Shown here: piece by piece, positions 44,897-52,614 of the stretch
How positions within the stretch are numbered: the stretch's first letter is position 1
Layout: each line of letters begins with the position of its first letter
Source of the DNA: Paenibacillus lignilyticus
GTDB lineage: Bacteria > Bacillota > Bacilli > Paenibacillales > Paenibacillaceae
Length of the DNA stretch: 64,000 nucleotides
Assembly (NCBI RefSeq): GCF_017942085.1
Contig: NZ_JAGKSP010000009.1
Span: 1 to 64,000, forward strand
Direction: 5' to 3'
Notes under the pieces: generated by a model
Told to the model about the DNA's origin: nothing
Databases searched by the model: none
The model's input: only the letters and a program-made list of their open reading frames with translations
Translations under genes and position numbers: made by a program

Positions 44897-46273
44897 TCAA
44901 CGCGAAATCAATTGAAATAAATCGTTCAAGGATTCGCTCATCGAAGGATGGGTGAAGATATGATCCCTTAAGAAGGTAAAGGACTGTCCGGTTTCCATCG
45001 CTATTTGAACGATATTAATCATCTCGTGAGAGTCGGCACAGAACAACGAACAGCCTAAGATTCGATCCGTTTGCGCATCGACGACCGCTTTCAAGAGCCC
45101 CTCCGTTTCTTCGTTTAATTTGGCTCGCGGTATGGCCGCAGCCGGTAAGCGCGCAATTTTTACTTCATGCCCTTTTGCGATGGCTTCTTGTTCGGTTAAT
45201 CCCACACGGGACAACGGCGGGTCGATAAAGACGGAATAAGGAACGAATTGGCGGTCATGAGTCGTTCGGCGTTTGTTTCCATACAAATGGTCCATTATTA
45301 TCCGTTGGTCGTCCAGCGAAATATACGTGAACTGTAGCCCGCCTTTGACATCGCCCATCGCGAAGATGTGAGGGACAGTCGTTTGCAAATACTCGTTCAC
45401 TTGGATTGCGCCTCGATCGGTAATCGCTATACCCGCATTTGGGAGTTGCAAGCCCTCAACATTCGGTTTCCTTCCAGTTGCCACCAAGACAGCATCCGCA
45501 GTTTCTTGCCGCTTATGATCGGCTTCCATATAAGCAATAACTGCTCCATGTTCCGTATCTCTCACGTATTGAATGGTTGCGCCGTTATGGAATACTACTC
45601 CCTTTTTCTCTAATGAGCTTCGTACGGCTTGTGCAATTTCCCCATCTTCCGTCTCGAGCAAGTCGCGATGCGAATCCAGAACGATAACCTCGGAACCAAA
45701 CCCGGCATATATGGAGGCAAATTCCAATCCGATATAACCGGCACCGATAATAACGAGGCGCTTCGGAAGAGCTGTCTCTTCCATTAATGTAGTACTGGTG
45801 TAAACACGCTGACTTTCATGGATCCCCTCAATATCGGGAATCGTAATAGTGGCTCCGGTATTAATGTAGATTTGCTCCCCATGCAGCATCATGTCGCCGT
45901 TCTCCGTTTGAACGGAGATTGCATGCGGGGATGCAAAAGCAGCTTTACCCGTATAAATCGTTACCGTTTCTTTCTTATCGAGGTTTTCAAAGTTTTTTTG
46001 ACGCAATGCAGCGATTAAACTCGATTTCTTGTCGAGGGCTGAACGGTATTCCGCGGCTTGATCCTCGAAGCTCGATAGCCTTTTTATTTGGGAAAGCTTT
46101 GAATGATGCACCAACGCCTTTGTCGGAATGCAGCCGATATTGATACAGGTGCCCCCATACATCAGCTTGGACTGCTCGATCACCGCAACTTTCCGACCTC
46201 GATCAGCCAAAGCCGCGGCCAACGTTTTCCCGCCTTTTCCGAAACCGATAATGATGGCTTCATAATGTTCCAT
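44897..46273 (-). CDS. pyridine nucleotide-disulfide oxidoreductase, RclA/MerA-like
   Basis: About 458 residues. FAD-binding AIIIGFGKGGKTLAAALADR, redox-active GGTCINIGCIPTKAL (CxxxxC), NAD(P)-binding VIIGAGYIGLEFASIYAGFG, and the late GDVKGGLQFTYISLDDQR. The C-terminal dimer motif is IFTHPSMSESLNDLF, which keeps a His and Glu and is the form seen in RclA/YkgC-type enzymes. E. coli RclA protects against hypochlorous acid and reduces copper; lipoamide dehydrogenase and mercuric reductase are more distant. No N-terminal HMA domain or C-terminal vicinal Cys pair exists, so it is not MerA. Start 46273 has AGAGGAGG. Its promoter bears a GTAA-N6-TTAC site. Confidence 0.87.
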   Translation of the reverse strand: MEHYEAIIIGFGKGGKTLAAALADRGRKVAVIEQSKLMYGGTCINIGCIPTKALVHHSKLSQIKRLSSFEDQAAEYRSALDKKSSLIAALRQKNFENLDKKETVTIYTGKAAFASPHAISVQTENGDMMLHGEQIYINTGATITIPDIEGIHESQRVYTSTTLMEETALPKRLVIIGAGYIGLEFASIYAGFGSEVIVLDSHRDLLETEDGEIAQAVRSSLEKKGVVFHNGATIQYVRDTEHGAVIAYMEADHKRQETADAVLVATGRKPNVEGLQLPNAGIAITDRGAIQVNEYLQTTVPHIFAMGDVKGGLQFTYISLDDQRIIMDHLYGNKRRTTHDRQFVPYSVFIDPPLSRVGLTEQEAIAKGHEVKIARLPAAAIPRAKLNEETEGLLKAVVDAQTDRILGCSLFCADSHEMINIVQIAMETGQSFTFLRDHIFTHPSMSESLNDLFQLISR

Positions 46274-46327
46274 TTTGAACCTCCTCTTTGTATTCGCTAT
46301 CGAGTAACATACCCAATTGTTACATTC

Positions 46328-46370
46328 ATCATAAACCACCATAATTTCCGCTTCTGTAATCCAAATTACA
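46328..46370 (-). promoter_or_regulatory. Crp/Fnr-type site and promoter of the flavoenzyme gene
   Basis: TGTAATCCAAATTACA at 46355-46370, with perfect 6-base arms. TATGAT on the minus strand (46333-46328) begins exactly 29.5 bp from the centre. The start codon is 55 bases further. It is the closest site of the set to the consensus. Confidence 0.78.
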
Positions 46371-46485
46371 AAGCGAATATGCCCGTATAATAATGAAGAA
46401 ACCCATTTTCAACATGCATAAGCACGAACAAACATACAGATACTTCACCATGCAGCATGGGAGTATCGCATAATTGATTATTTTT

Positions 46486-46528
46486 TGTAAAAGAGATTAC
46501 AGAAAAAAAAGAACCCGGCGTCTATGAT
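46486..46528 (+). promoter_or_regulatory. Crp/Fnr-type site and promoter of the cupin gene
   Basis: TGTAAAAGAGATTACA at 46486-46501. TATGAT at 46523-46528 begins exactly 29.5 bp from the centre, now on the plus strand. The divergent pair of sites in this intergenic space gives two separate promoters. The leader of about 145 bases includes an AAAGGAG followed by a seven-codon frame, which could be chance. Confidence 0.77.
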
Positions 46529-46680
46529 AGGAACCAGGAAAGAAAGGAGCGATGACATTGCCTGCCGTGTTATAAACCAAACTGCCTAACACACTTCTAT
46601 TACAGTTCAATAAATAGAATTAATTTTGAATTCGAACGAATTTTAATAAAATACACTTTAAATTATGGAGGAATACATTT

Positions 46681-47139
46681 ATGTCGACATTTTTAGATGT
46701 TATGGGACCACGTATCAAGCTTCTGACTGACTTAGGGGAAAATCGCGAATACAGCCTTATGGAAGCGGAAGTTCCGCCAGGAGTGGTCGTTCCAGTTCAT
46801 AGTCATGATGACCGCGAAACCTTTGTCGTTCTCGAGGGTCAACTTGAAGCTTTTACAAATGACAGCTGGCAAACCGTACAAGCTGGTCAAACGGTTGATA
46901 TTCCGGGACACGTAAAGCACGCATGGAGAAATTCCACGAATGAAACCGTGAAATTGGTAGTCGCATCGACTGCGAAAATGGGAGATTTCTTCGTTGAAAT
47001 CGGCCGTCCAACCGATACTATTCAACCGGGACCTCCTTCGCCAGAAGTTTTGCATCATTTTGTTGAAGTCGCTATCGCTTACGGTTATTGGCTCGGAACG
47101 CCGGATGACAATGCAACGATCGGAATCAATTTGGGCTAA
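46681..47139 (+). CDS. cupin domain protein
   Basis: 152 residues with a single cupin barrel. Motif 1 is VVPVHSHDDRETFVVLEGQL with the metal ligands His, His and Glu, and motif 2 is VDIPGHVKHAWRNST with the last His. It probably binds iron, manganese or another divalent metal; members include dioxygenases and sensors, so the role is open. TATGGAGGAATACATTT precedes the ATG. Its promoter carries one of the Crp/Fnr-type sites and faces that of the flavoenzyme gene. Confidence 0.86.
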   Translation: MSTFLDVMGPRIKLLTDLGENREYSLMEAEVPPGVVVPVHSHDDRETFVVLEGQLEAFTNDSWQTVQAGQTVDIPGHVKHAWRNSTNETVKLVVASTAKMGDFFVEIGRPTDTIQPGPPSPEVLHHFVEVAIAYGYWLGTPDDNATIGINLG

Positions 47140-47184
47140 GCAAGCGAGTCGCAATCCACGTACGGATGCAACTGCTTTAGAATG

Positions 47185-47230
47185 AAAATAGCGATTGAAC
47201 AGGAACTTTCCCGTTCAGTCGCTATTTTTT
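47185..47230 (+). terminator. terminator of the cupin gene
   Basis: AAAATAGCGA and TCGCTATTTT arms, extended by TGAAC/GTTCA, with a T-run of six, 46 bases after the stop codon. Confidence 0.85.
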
Positions 47231-47279
47231 GAGTTTATTCACTTTATGGGATGGGCTCATCCAAAAGTTATTTCTGTCC

Positions 47280-47981
47280 TTACGAATAAGTCAACTCAAG
47301 TATTTCAGCTACTTTTACGGGCGATATGGATATCGATTTCCTACCGGTTTGAATAACATTTTCCCTCATTAGCGTCTTCAGAATCACAGACACCGCCTCT
47401 CGTGTGGCCCCAACCATATTCGCAACCTCCTGATGCGTTAACGGCAAGTCAATCCTTACATTTTCTCCATCCTCTACTCCAAATCGTTCAGAAAGCTTGA
47501 GTAATAAATGGAGAATGCGATCTCGAACATCACCAAGGGCTATCTTCTCGAGCATGCCGTCCCGCTCCTTAAGAATCTTGCTCAATTCCGATAGCATTTT
47601 CATGGCGAGTAACGGACGTTCAGCCAAGAAACCTTCAAAATCTTGTTTTGGCACCGAACAAATTAACGTTTCCTCAATAGTTTCGATAAAAAGCTCTTTC
47701 GTCCCAAAAGAGAACGTGTCAATCTCTCCGAAAACATTGCCTTTACCCAAAATGGCTACAGTAAATTGCTTACCTTCCAAATTCGTTCTAAACAAACGCA
47801 GTTTACCTTCTTTAAGAAAAAACAGTCCGTCTTTAGCTGTTTCAGGCGTTTGTATTAGGCTTCCTTTGGGAATAGGGTTAAAATGGGTCATCGGCGAAAT
47901 ATGATCAAGCTCCGCCAAGTCATCGGGGGTCAACACTTCAAATATGCTCATCTTTGATAAATATAAGCGTTTATCTAACAT
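47280..47981 (-). CDS. Crp/Fnr family transcriptional regulator (paralogue 3)
   Basis: About 233 residues from MLDKRLYLSKMSIFEVL. Beta roll FFLKEGKLRLFRTNLEGKQF and GNVFGEIDTFSFGTKELFIE, then the winged helix LTHQEVANMVGATREAVSVI. The recognition helix is nearly identical to those of paralogues 1 and 2, so all three may read the same sites. It is convergent with the cupin gene. No GTAA-N6-TTAC site was found before it; its promoter has TATAAT near 48015. The open frame reaches 48044, but the ATG at 47981 behind AAGGAGG is a better, though widely spaced, start. Confidence 0.87.
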   Translation of the reverse strand: MLDKRLYLSKMSIFEVLTPDDLAELDHISPMTHFNPIPKGSLIQTPETAKDGLFFLKEGKLRLFRTNLEGKQFTVAILGKGNVFGEIDTFSFGTKELFIETIEETLICSVPKQDFEGFLAERPLLAMKMLSELSKILKERDGMLEKIALGDVRDRILHLLLKLSERFGVEDGENVRIDLPLTHQEVANMVGATREAVSVILKTLMRENVIQTGRKSISISPVKVAEILELTYS

Positions 47982-48133
47982 GACTTCACAACCGCCTCCT
48001 TCGCATACTTGCAAGCGAACCATTATACTTAAGCTTTTCCACATTACTAACCGATAAATACTGGATTAATATCATACGTGAATGGAACCCCACTAGATTA
48101 GTTCCCACTTTTTGCAATTCATATATGTAAAAA

Positions 48134-48157
48134 GAGCCACCCACGATCCGGTGACTC
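48134..48157 (-). terminator. terminator of the SnoaL-like gene
   Basis: GAGCCACC and GGTGACTC pair at seven of eight positions. On the minus strand the hairpin is followed by five T. It lies 17 bases after the stop. Confidence 0.65.
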
Positions 48158-48173
48158 CTTATGTGTTGAAACT

Positions 48174-48533
48174 TTACTTATTCGGCTGGTCGATGTAAAT
48201 ATACATGGTTTGGATCTGGTCGCCTTCAAAGAACATGAAATCCTCGCCCGTAACCGCCGGCTGCTCTCCGGGAAGTCCGTAGGACCAGTGAAGACGGACG
48301 GTTTGATGATGCGCGTCATAAGATTCGATGCGGAATACAAAGCCCGGAAATTGATTTTGCACGTTGTCTATCAGATCCATGAGTCTGCTGCGTCCTTCGA
48401 ATGGATCGGGGAACATAGGATCGAAGACCCTGCAGTTCTCTGCGTACACTTCGTCAATTGTTGCGCTCCTACGTTCCCGATCGGTTTCGCTCCAGACCGA
48501 GAACATATGCTTTTCAATAATGGCTTGGTTCAT
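48174..48533 (-). CDS. SnoaL-like / NTF2-fold protein
   Basis: About 119 residues in the cone-shaped NTF2-like fold. Marks are the N-terminal helix with YAENCRVFDPMFPDPFEGRS and the strands VFRIESYDAHHQTVRLHWSY and EDFMFFEGDQIQTMYIYID. Members include polyketide cyclases, isomerases and ketosteroid-binding proteins; the active-site residues vary and no catalytic pair is obvious. The ATG at 48533 sits six bases from GGGGGA, better than 48539. A Crp/Fnr-type promoter lies 140 bases upstream. Confidence 0.82.
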   Translation of the reverse strand: MNQAIIEKHMFSVWSETDRERRSATIDEVYAENCRVFDPMFPDPFEGRSRLMDLIDNVQNQFPGFVFRIESYDAHHQTVRLHWSYGLPGEQPAVTGEDFMFFEGDQIQTMYIYIDQPNK

Positions 48534-48672
48534 CTTCATTCCCCCTTTTTTACGGATACGCTAATTCCTTTATTACACCTTCGGCTCAAATCGGATGGAG
48601 TCATCATCTCACAGCTTTTCCTGTTCGCCAGGAAGTATCCCTGCCTCAGCCCAGGATAACGCGATCAAGCAT

Positions 48673-48715
48673 AGTTTAATACAACTCCGCAATGTTAGCA
48701 GTAAGATATATTACA
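48673..48715 (-). promoter_or_regulatory. Crp/Fnr-type site and promoter of the SnoaL-like gene
   Basis: AGTAAGATATATTACA at 48700-48715. TAAACT on the minus strand (48678-48673) begins 29.5 bp from the centre. The whole promoter, from the site through TATTAAACTATG, is almost the same as the one at 49037 in the opposite direction. Confidence 0.68.
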
Positions 48716-48718
48716 AAT

Positions 48719-48910
48719 TCATTTATGTAAAGGCAAGTCTCCATCGATGATCGCTTGCTCAAACCTGTTGCTCAGCGCTTTTTCAGTCGCAGCCCTTTGC
48801 TCATTTACGAAGATCCTGATTTCAACAGCGCGGATGCTCCACGCGTAGAATGGGCTAAAAAGGTCCACGACGCCATTGCACAACATAGAACATCCCTCTA
48901 ATAGAATCAT
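48719..48910 (-). pseudogene. remnant of a TetR-family C-terminal domain
   Basis: A frame reading EGCSMLCNGVVDLF, then RAATEKALSNRFEQAIIDGD and LPLH. The beginning GC-x-L-x-N and the end QAI-x-x-GDLP are the first and last marks of the TetR_C effector domain, with the middle shortened. No helix-turn-helix lies upstream. It is squeezed between two inverted promoter copies and is probably what is left of a regulator of the MFS gene. Confidence 0.45.
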
Positions 48911-48949
48911 TTAGTATGATCTAACTGTTTGCGGAACGAAGAGACAACA

Positions 48950-48985
48950 TAAAAAGGAGCCTTCCTTAATTGGACGGCTCCTTTT
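48950..48985. terminator. bidirectional terminator
   Basis: An 11-bp stem AAAAAGGAGCC/GGCTCCTTTTT around a 14-base loop, T-runs on both strands. It separates the TetR remnant from the MFS promoter. Confidence 0.85.
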
Positions 48986-49036
48986 TATTGAATCGACATG
49001 CAAGACTGCTGTTCGATCTGGAACGGTAAATTTCAT

Positions 49037-49080
49037 TGTAATCTATCTTACTGCTGCCTATGCGGAGATCGTATTAAACT
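49037..49080 (+). promoter_or_regulatory. Crp/Fnr-type site and promoter of the MFS gene
   Basis: TGTAATCTATCTTACT at 49037-49052. A TAAACT hexamer at 49075-49080 begins 30.5 bp from the centre, one base more than in the other six sites; an overlapping TATTAA is at 49072. It is a near copy of the promoter at 48673-48715. Confidence 0.66.
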
Positions 49081-49150
49081 ATGTTTATTGCCGGACGCGG
49101 CTTGGACGTAAAGTTCGATTAATTTTATTCAGAAAAGGGGTTAACCTATA

Positions 49151-50305
49151 ATGTTCCGATTGTTTATGATCACCTTTGGCATATTTGGAATTATCAATAC
49201 TGAACTTGGCATCGTAGGAATTTTGCCTCAAGTTTCTAATGTTTACGGCATCAGCGCTTCTCAAGCCGGTTTGCTGGTCAGTCTATTCGCATTGGTCATC
49301 GCGTTATTTGGCCCGTTTATGACGTTGTTGTTTTCGGGCATCAATCATAAGAAGATGATGGTTGCAGTACTATCCATTTTCGTTCTATGCAGTGTTGTTG
49401 GTGCTTTTGCTCCTAACTATCCGACTTTAATCATTGCGAGAATTATTCCGGCCTTTCTGCATCCCGTTTATTTCTCAGTCGCCTTTATTGCCGCAGCCAA
49501 TTCGGTAAATAAAGAGCAAAGCATGAAGGCAGTCGGTAAAGTATTCATGGGGGTTACCGCTGGACTCGTACTTGGTATTCCGGTCACCTCTTTTGTTGCA
49601 GATGCATTTTCCCTGCGATCTGCATTGTTGTTCTCGGGAGCCATTAACGGAATTGCAATGATTGGCATTGCGACCTTTATTCCTTCTATGCCTGTACATG
49701 GGAAAATGTCCTATTCAACTCAACTTGGCATATTGAGAAGACCTCAAGTTTGGTTAAGTTTAATCGCCTCTACTTTAATTATGTCCGGCGTATTTTCCGT
49801 ATACAGCTACTTTGCTGAATACCTGGGTCAAATCACTCATATGTCAGGAAAACAAATCAGTTTGATGTTGATTGTATATGGTGTTGGCGGCATGATCGGC
49901 AATTTAGTAGCCGGATATGTGTTTAGTAAAAACATGATAAGAACCGCCCTCATCTTCCCCTTTGTCTTCGGTTTCATTTACTTGATGGTTGAGTTCTTTG
50001 GCCGATACTCGATTCCAATGGCCTTACTTGTCTTGCTTTGGGGTATTATCACCACCATCGGCCTAAACTTTTCTCAGTTATGGATCACATCCATCGCTAC
50101 CGATGCACCTGAGTTTTCCAATGGTTTATTTGTATCCTTCAGTAATTTAGGCATCACGCTCGGCACTTTTGTAGGAGGTTTATTCATTTCCTATCTGGGT
50201 CTTGAACAGATTGCCTGGAGTGGAATCATCCTACTGGCCTTTGGAGTGATTATGATCGTATGGAGAGTCCAACGCTATGATTTGAAGAAGAGCTTGCCTA
50301 ACTAA
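49151..50305 (+). CDS. MFS transporter, DHA1 (AraJ-like) family
   Basis: 384 residues, twelve membrane helices. The start MFRLFMITFGIFGIINTELG, with Glu in the first helix, is typical of the AraJ/YdhP-type sugar and drug exporters, and FGPFMTLLFSGINHKKMMVA is motif A. The substrate is unknown; the group exports arabinose-like sugars, drugs and small metabolites. An AAAAGGGG precedes the ATG. A Crp/Fnr-type promoter precedes it, so it is probably the export component of that regulon. Confidence 0.9.
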   Translation: MFRLFMITFGIFGIINTELGIVGILPQVSNVYGISASQAGLLVSLFALVIALFGPFMTLLFSGINHKKMMVAVLSIFVLCSVVGAFAPNYPTLIIARIIPAFLHPVYFSVAFIAAANSVNKEQSMKAVGKVFMGVTAGLVLGIPVTSFVADAFSLRSALLFSGAINGIAMIGIATFIPSMPVHGKMSYSTQLGILRRPQVWLSLIASTLIMSGVFSVYSYFAEYLGQITHMSGKQISLMLIVYGVGGMIGNLVAGYVFSKNMIRTALIFPFVFGFIYLMVEFFGRYSIPMALLVLLWGIITTIGLNFSQLWITSIATDAPEFSNGLFVSFSNLGITLGTFVGGLFISYLGLEQIAWSGIILLAFGVIMIVWRVQRYDLKKSLPN

Positions 50306-50373
50306 GGCTCTCCTATTATTAGTCACAAACTTTAATTAGCTTTGAAACGTCTTACGCATATTAATAAATGCCA

Positions 50374-50407
50374 AGTAGCCCCGGGAGCTGATCTCCTAGG
50401 GCTATTT
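50374..50407 (+). terminator. terminator of the MFS gene
   Basis: AGTAGCCC-GGGAG and CTCC-GGGCTATT form a long stem with a short loop, followed by TTTTCT, about 70 bases after the gene. Confidence 0.75.
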
Positions 50408-50557
50408 TCTACGTTCAACTATCGTCCCTCCCAGGAAATGAATAAATATAAGTGGACATAAGTTAAGATCCATTTCATCAATTTAGACATTTTTCCCTCA
50501 TGAAATTTTGAAAATTGTCTCAGCATAGTCCCTGCTCATGCGAACGGCTCGTTGCCC

Positions 50558-50607
50558 AATAGACTGCCGATTGATCGGCAGCCTATTCTTCGTTGTGCTA
50601 ACGTGTC
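50558..50607. repeat. AGGCTGCCG repeat family, copy 2
   Basis: AATAGACTGCCG and CGGCAGCCTATT arms with a 6-base loop, followed by CGTTGTGCTAACGTGTC. Arms and right flank match the copies at 9089 and 52615. Confidence 0.7.
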
Positions 50608-50940
50608 CCGGTAGCGTAGCCAGGCTGTACTGTTGATTCGTTTAGCAGTTGTTTCATTTCATGTAGTGATACTCTAGGAGATTCTTGAGATTTGAGATTT
50701 TCTGCAGCAGTTTCTCCCTGACGATGGTTTCCTTCACCAGCTTCCGTTCCAGTTTTAACGGGATTCTCTCCACGAATTTCTTTAACTGGCGTGTGACCGT
50801 TTATGATATGTCCATGATCCGGATTCATATCAAACTCCAGCAGGATTTTCCGGGAGATGCTGCCGGTGTAAGTGTTACAACTGTTCCATTTGTAAAGTTG
50901 TTTAATCTAGCCGTATTATAGTTAATCACTGTAGGCATAA
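50598..50940 (-). pseudogene. mosaic of gene fragments, including fructose-1,6-bisphosphatase class III
   Basis: Reading the minus strand from an ATG at 50940 with AGAGGTGA upstream, a piece begins MPTVINYNTARLNNFTNGTV and continues to TPAASPG. At that point another frame takes over as KILLEFDMNPDHGHIINGHT and then PVKEIRGENPVK, the C-terminal signature of class III fructose-1,6-bisphosphatase. A third frame (LERKLVKETIVREKLLQKIS) follows, and a last one ends at 50598 inside the repeat. None of these is a complete gene. The longest open frame, 76 codons, starts at 50828 in the bisphosphatase part. Confidence 0.6.
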
Positions 50941-51134
50941 ATTCACCTCTTCTCTGAACTGAGATTAACTATCATATGCAGAATCTTCTATATTGGTTGT
51001 CCCAAAAACCCCTAGCTTGGGCGCTTTTCATTTCTGAATTAAACCCTGTACGGACTAAAACCAAACTTACATGACGAATTCATATACTGGCTGCCAAGAA
51101 CCACAAAACTTGCAAATTTGAAGGAGGACTATCT

Positions 51135-51956
51135 TTGAAGAAAAAAATTGCCTATATGCTAATCGGGGCACTATGCTCAATCATACTTTCTTATGGATTC
51201 GTCGCATACGCGGATCGCGATTTGTCCGCAACAACAGAGGATCAACCGACTACAGCAAGCGACACATACGTTGTCCCTCCAAAGGCTACAGCAATGCCTA
51301 AGTCCTCGACTACTCAACCGAGCGCGAGCAAAGGACCGATCAAGATCGATCAGCTGAAAGACTTGGAAATTAAAATCATCGGCAATGGACTAAAGATTGA
51401 AATTGTGCTCGAACGGGAACAAACGAATTTGAAGTCCAAGGTAGAAATAAATCGCGGCCAGGATCAAGAAAACCACCTGACAGGCAACGAAGCGGCACTA
51501 TTTATCCAACAGCTTCTGGATGCCGTCAAGCTGCAAGAAAACATGAGTAAGCAGCAAGTATTGGATGCGCTGTTCAAGCATTTTGCTGTCGAACCGGCCA
51601 AGGTGAAAATCAAATTCGAAATCAAATTGGCGAATCGACCTGATGTTTTGAATTACGAACAAGAAAAAGATGCTGACGAAGACAATGCTAAAGTTCAAAA
51701 CGTGCAAAAGAAGCAAGATGACCAAAAGGAACAAATCGCAAATAAGGATCAGCTAACGCAAAAAGAGCAGAAAAAAGCGCTAATCGCTAAGAAAAAAGCG
51801 CTGCAAGAAGCTTGGCAAAAAGATCATAAAGAGCAGCAAGCGAAGAAGCATCAAAAGCAATTCGATCGCGGAGATCGGGATGATGACCATGATGGCGATC
51901 AAGGTCATCATGAAAGTCACGATCATGAAGACCATGATTACGAAGACGAAGACTAA
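51135..51956 (+). CDS. YusW-like exported protein with metal-ligand-rich tail
   Basis: 273 residues. Signal peptide MKKKIAYMLIGALCSIILSY, a Thr/Ser/Pro-rich linker (to about residue 68), then a domain of about 100 residues (LKDLEIKIIGNGLKIEIVLE, LTGNEAALFIQQLLDAVKLQ, MSKQQVLDALFKHF) that has the order of elements seen in YusW-like proteins. The last 100 residues are very charged, first Lys/Gln-rich and coiled-coil-like, then a tail of His and Asp (DDDHDGDQGHHESHDHEDHD) likely to bind divalent metals. AAGGAGG precedes an start codon TTG at 51135, as the upstream sequence gives. It is followed by a strong terminator. Confidence 0.75.
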   Translation: MKKKIAYMLIGALCSIILSYGFVAYADRDLSATTEDQPTTASDTYVVPPKATAMPKSSTTQPSASKGPIKIDQLKDLEIKIIGNGLKIEIVLEREQTNLKSKVEINRGQDQENHLTGNEAALFIQQLLDAVKLQENMSKQQVLDALFKHFAVEPAKVKIKFEIKLANRPDVLNYEQEKDADEDNAKVQNVQKKQDDQKEQIANKDQLTQKEQKKALIAKKKALQEAWQKDHKEQQAKKHQKQFDRGDRDDDHDGDQGHHESHDHEDHDYEDED

Positions 51957-51975
51957 TTTTTTCCCTAAGAACCAG

Positions 51976-52000
51976 AAAAAGCCCCTTATCGGGGCTTTTT
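51976..52000 (+). terminator. terminator of the YusW-like gene
   Basis: AAAAAGCCCC and GGGGCTTTTT around a 5-base loop, 20 bases after the stop. Confidence 0.92.
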
Positions 52001-52113
52001 CATTTTTCTGATGAATCTCTAATTATAACGAAATCCCGCAGGTGCCCTGAAGAGTCCTCACTCTCTCTATCATATAGATATAGAATGATAAATTAAAAGG
52101 AGATGGAAGAACG

Positions 52114-52509
52114 ATGGATATCCCGATTACCGGTTTCATTGTGCATAACGGCAATTCCGATGAGGACCATACTCACATACTCTACTTAACCAGCTGGGAT
52201 GGCAGACCGATGCATGTCCATGATTTCTCAGGAATCACTTCGGTGGAAGTAGGTCATCATCATCAGTATGCCGGCACAACGGAACCTGCGCCTTCCGGTG
52301 TACAGCACTGCCACTATTACTGCACGGTAACTTCCGTAAACAGCGGGCATAAGCACACGATTAAAGGTACGACAGGCCCTGCCCTGCCGATGTCCGGCGG
52401 CGGTCATTATCATTATTTCGAGGGTTGCACTACGGTCGATGGTTTGACACCGCATACACATTTCTATTGTGGACATACCGGTAATGCACTTGCCGATAAT
52501 CGCTGCTGA
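52114..52509 (+). CDS. YmaF family protein, histidine-rich
   Basis: 131 residues of the YmaF family, made of three related units each with an H-x-H pair: HTHILYL, GRPMHVHDFSG, VGHHHQYAGTT, GHKHTIKGTTGP, GGHYHYFEG, PHTHFYCGHTG. The His content suggests metal binding; the function of YmaF is not known, but it occurs in spore-forming Bacilli. AAGGAGATGG precedes the ATG. It stands alone, next to the other metal-ligand-rich gene. One of the AGGCTGCCG repeats lies downstream of it. Confidence 0.82.
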   Translation: MDIPITGFIVHNGNSDEDHTHILYLTSWDGRPMHVHDFSGITSVEVGHHHQYAGTTEPAPSGVQHCHYYCTVTSVNSGHKHTIKGTTGPALPMSGGGHYHYFEGCTTVDGLTPHTHFYCGHTGNALADNRC

Positions 52510-52614
52510 CTGGATCATAGAGAATAGCAAACCGACACTCACCAGGATGATCTACCCGTGAGATGAGAAAACGGCAACCATGATGCTGGGGCTGCCGTGT
52601 CTTCCAAATTGCAT

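Noticed and set aside
47998..48060. A half site GTAA upstream of Crp/Fnr paralogue 3
   Set aside because: The second half site is absent and the TATAAT downstream is at the wrong distance, so I did not count it as a regulon promoter.
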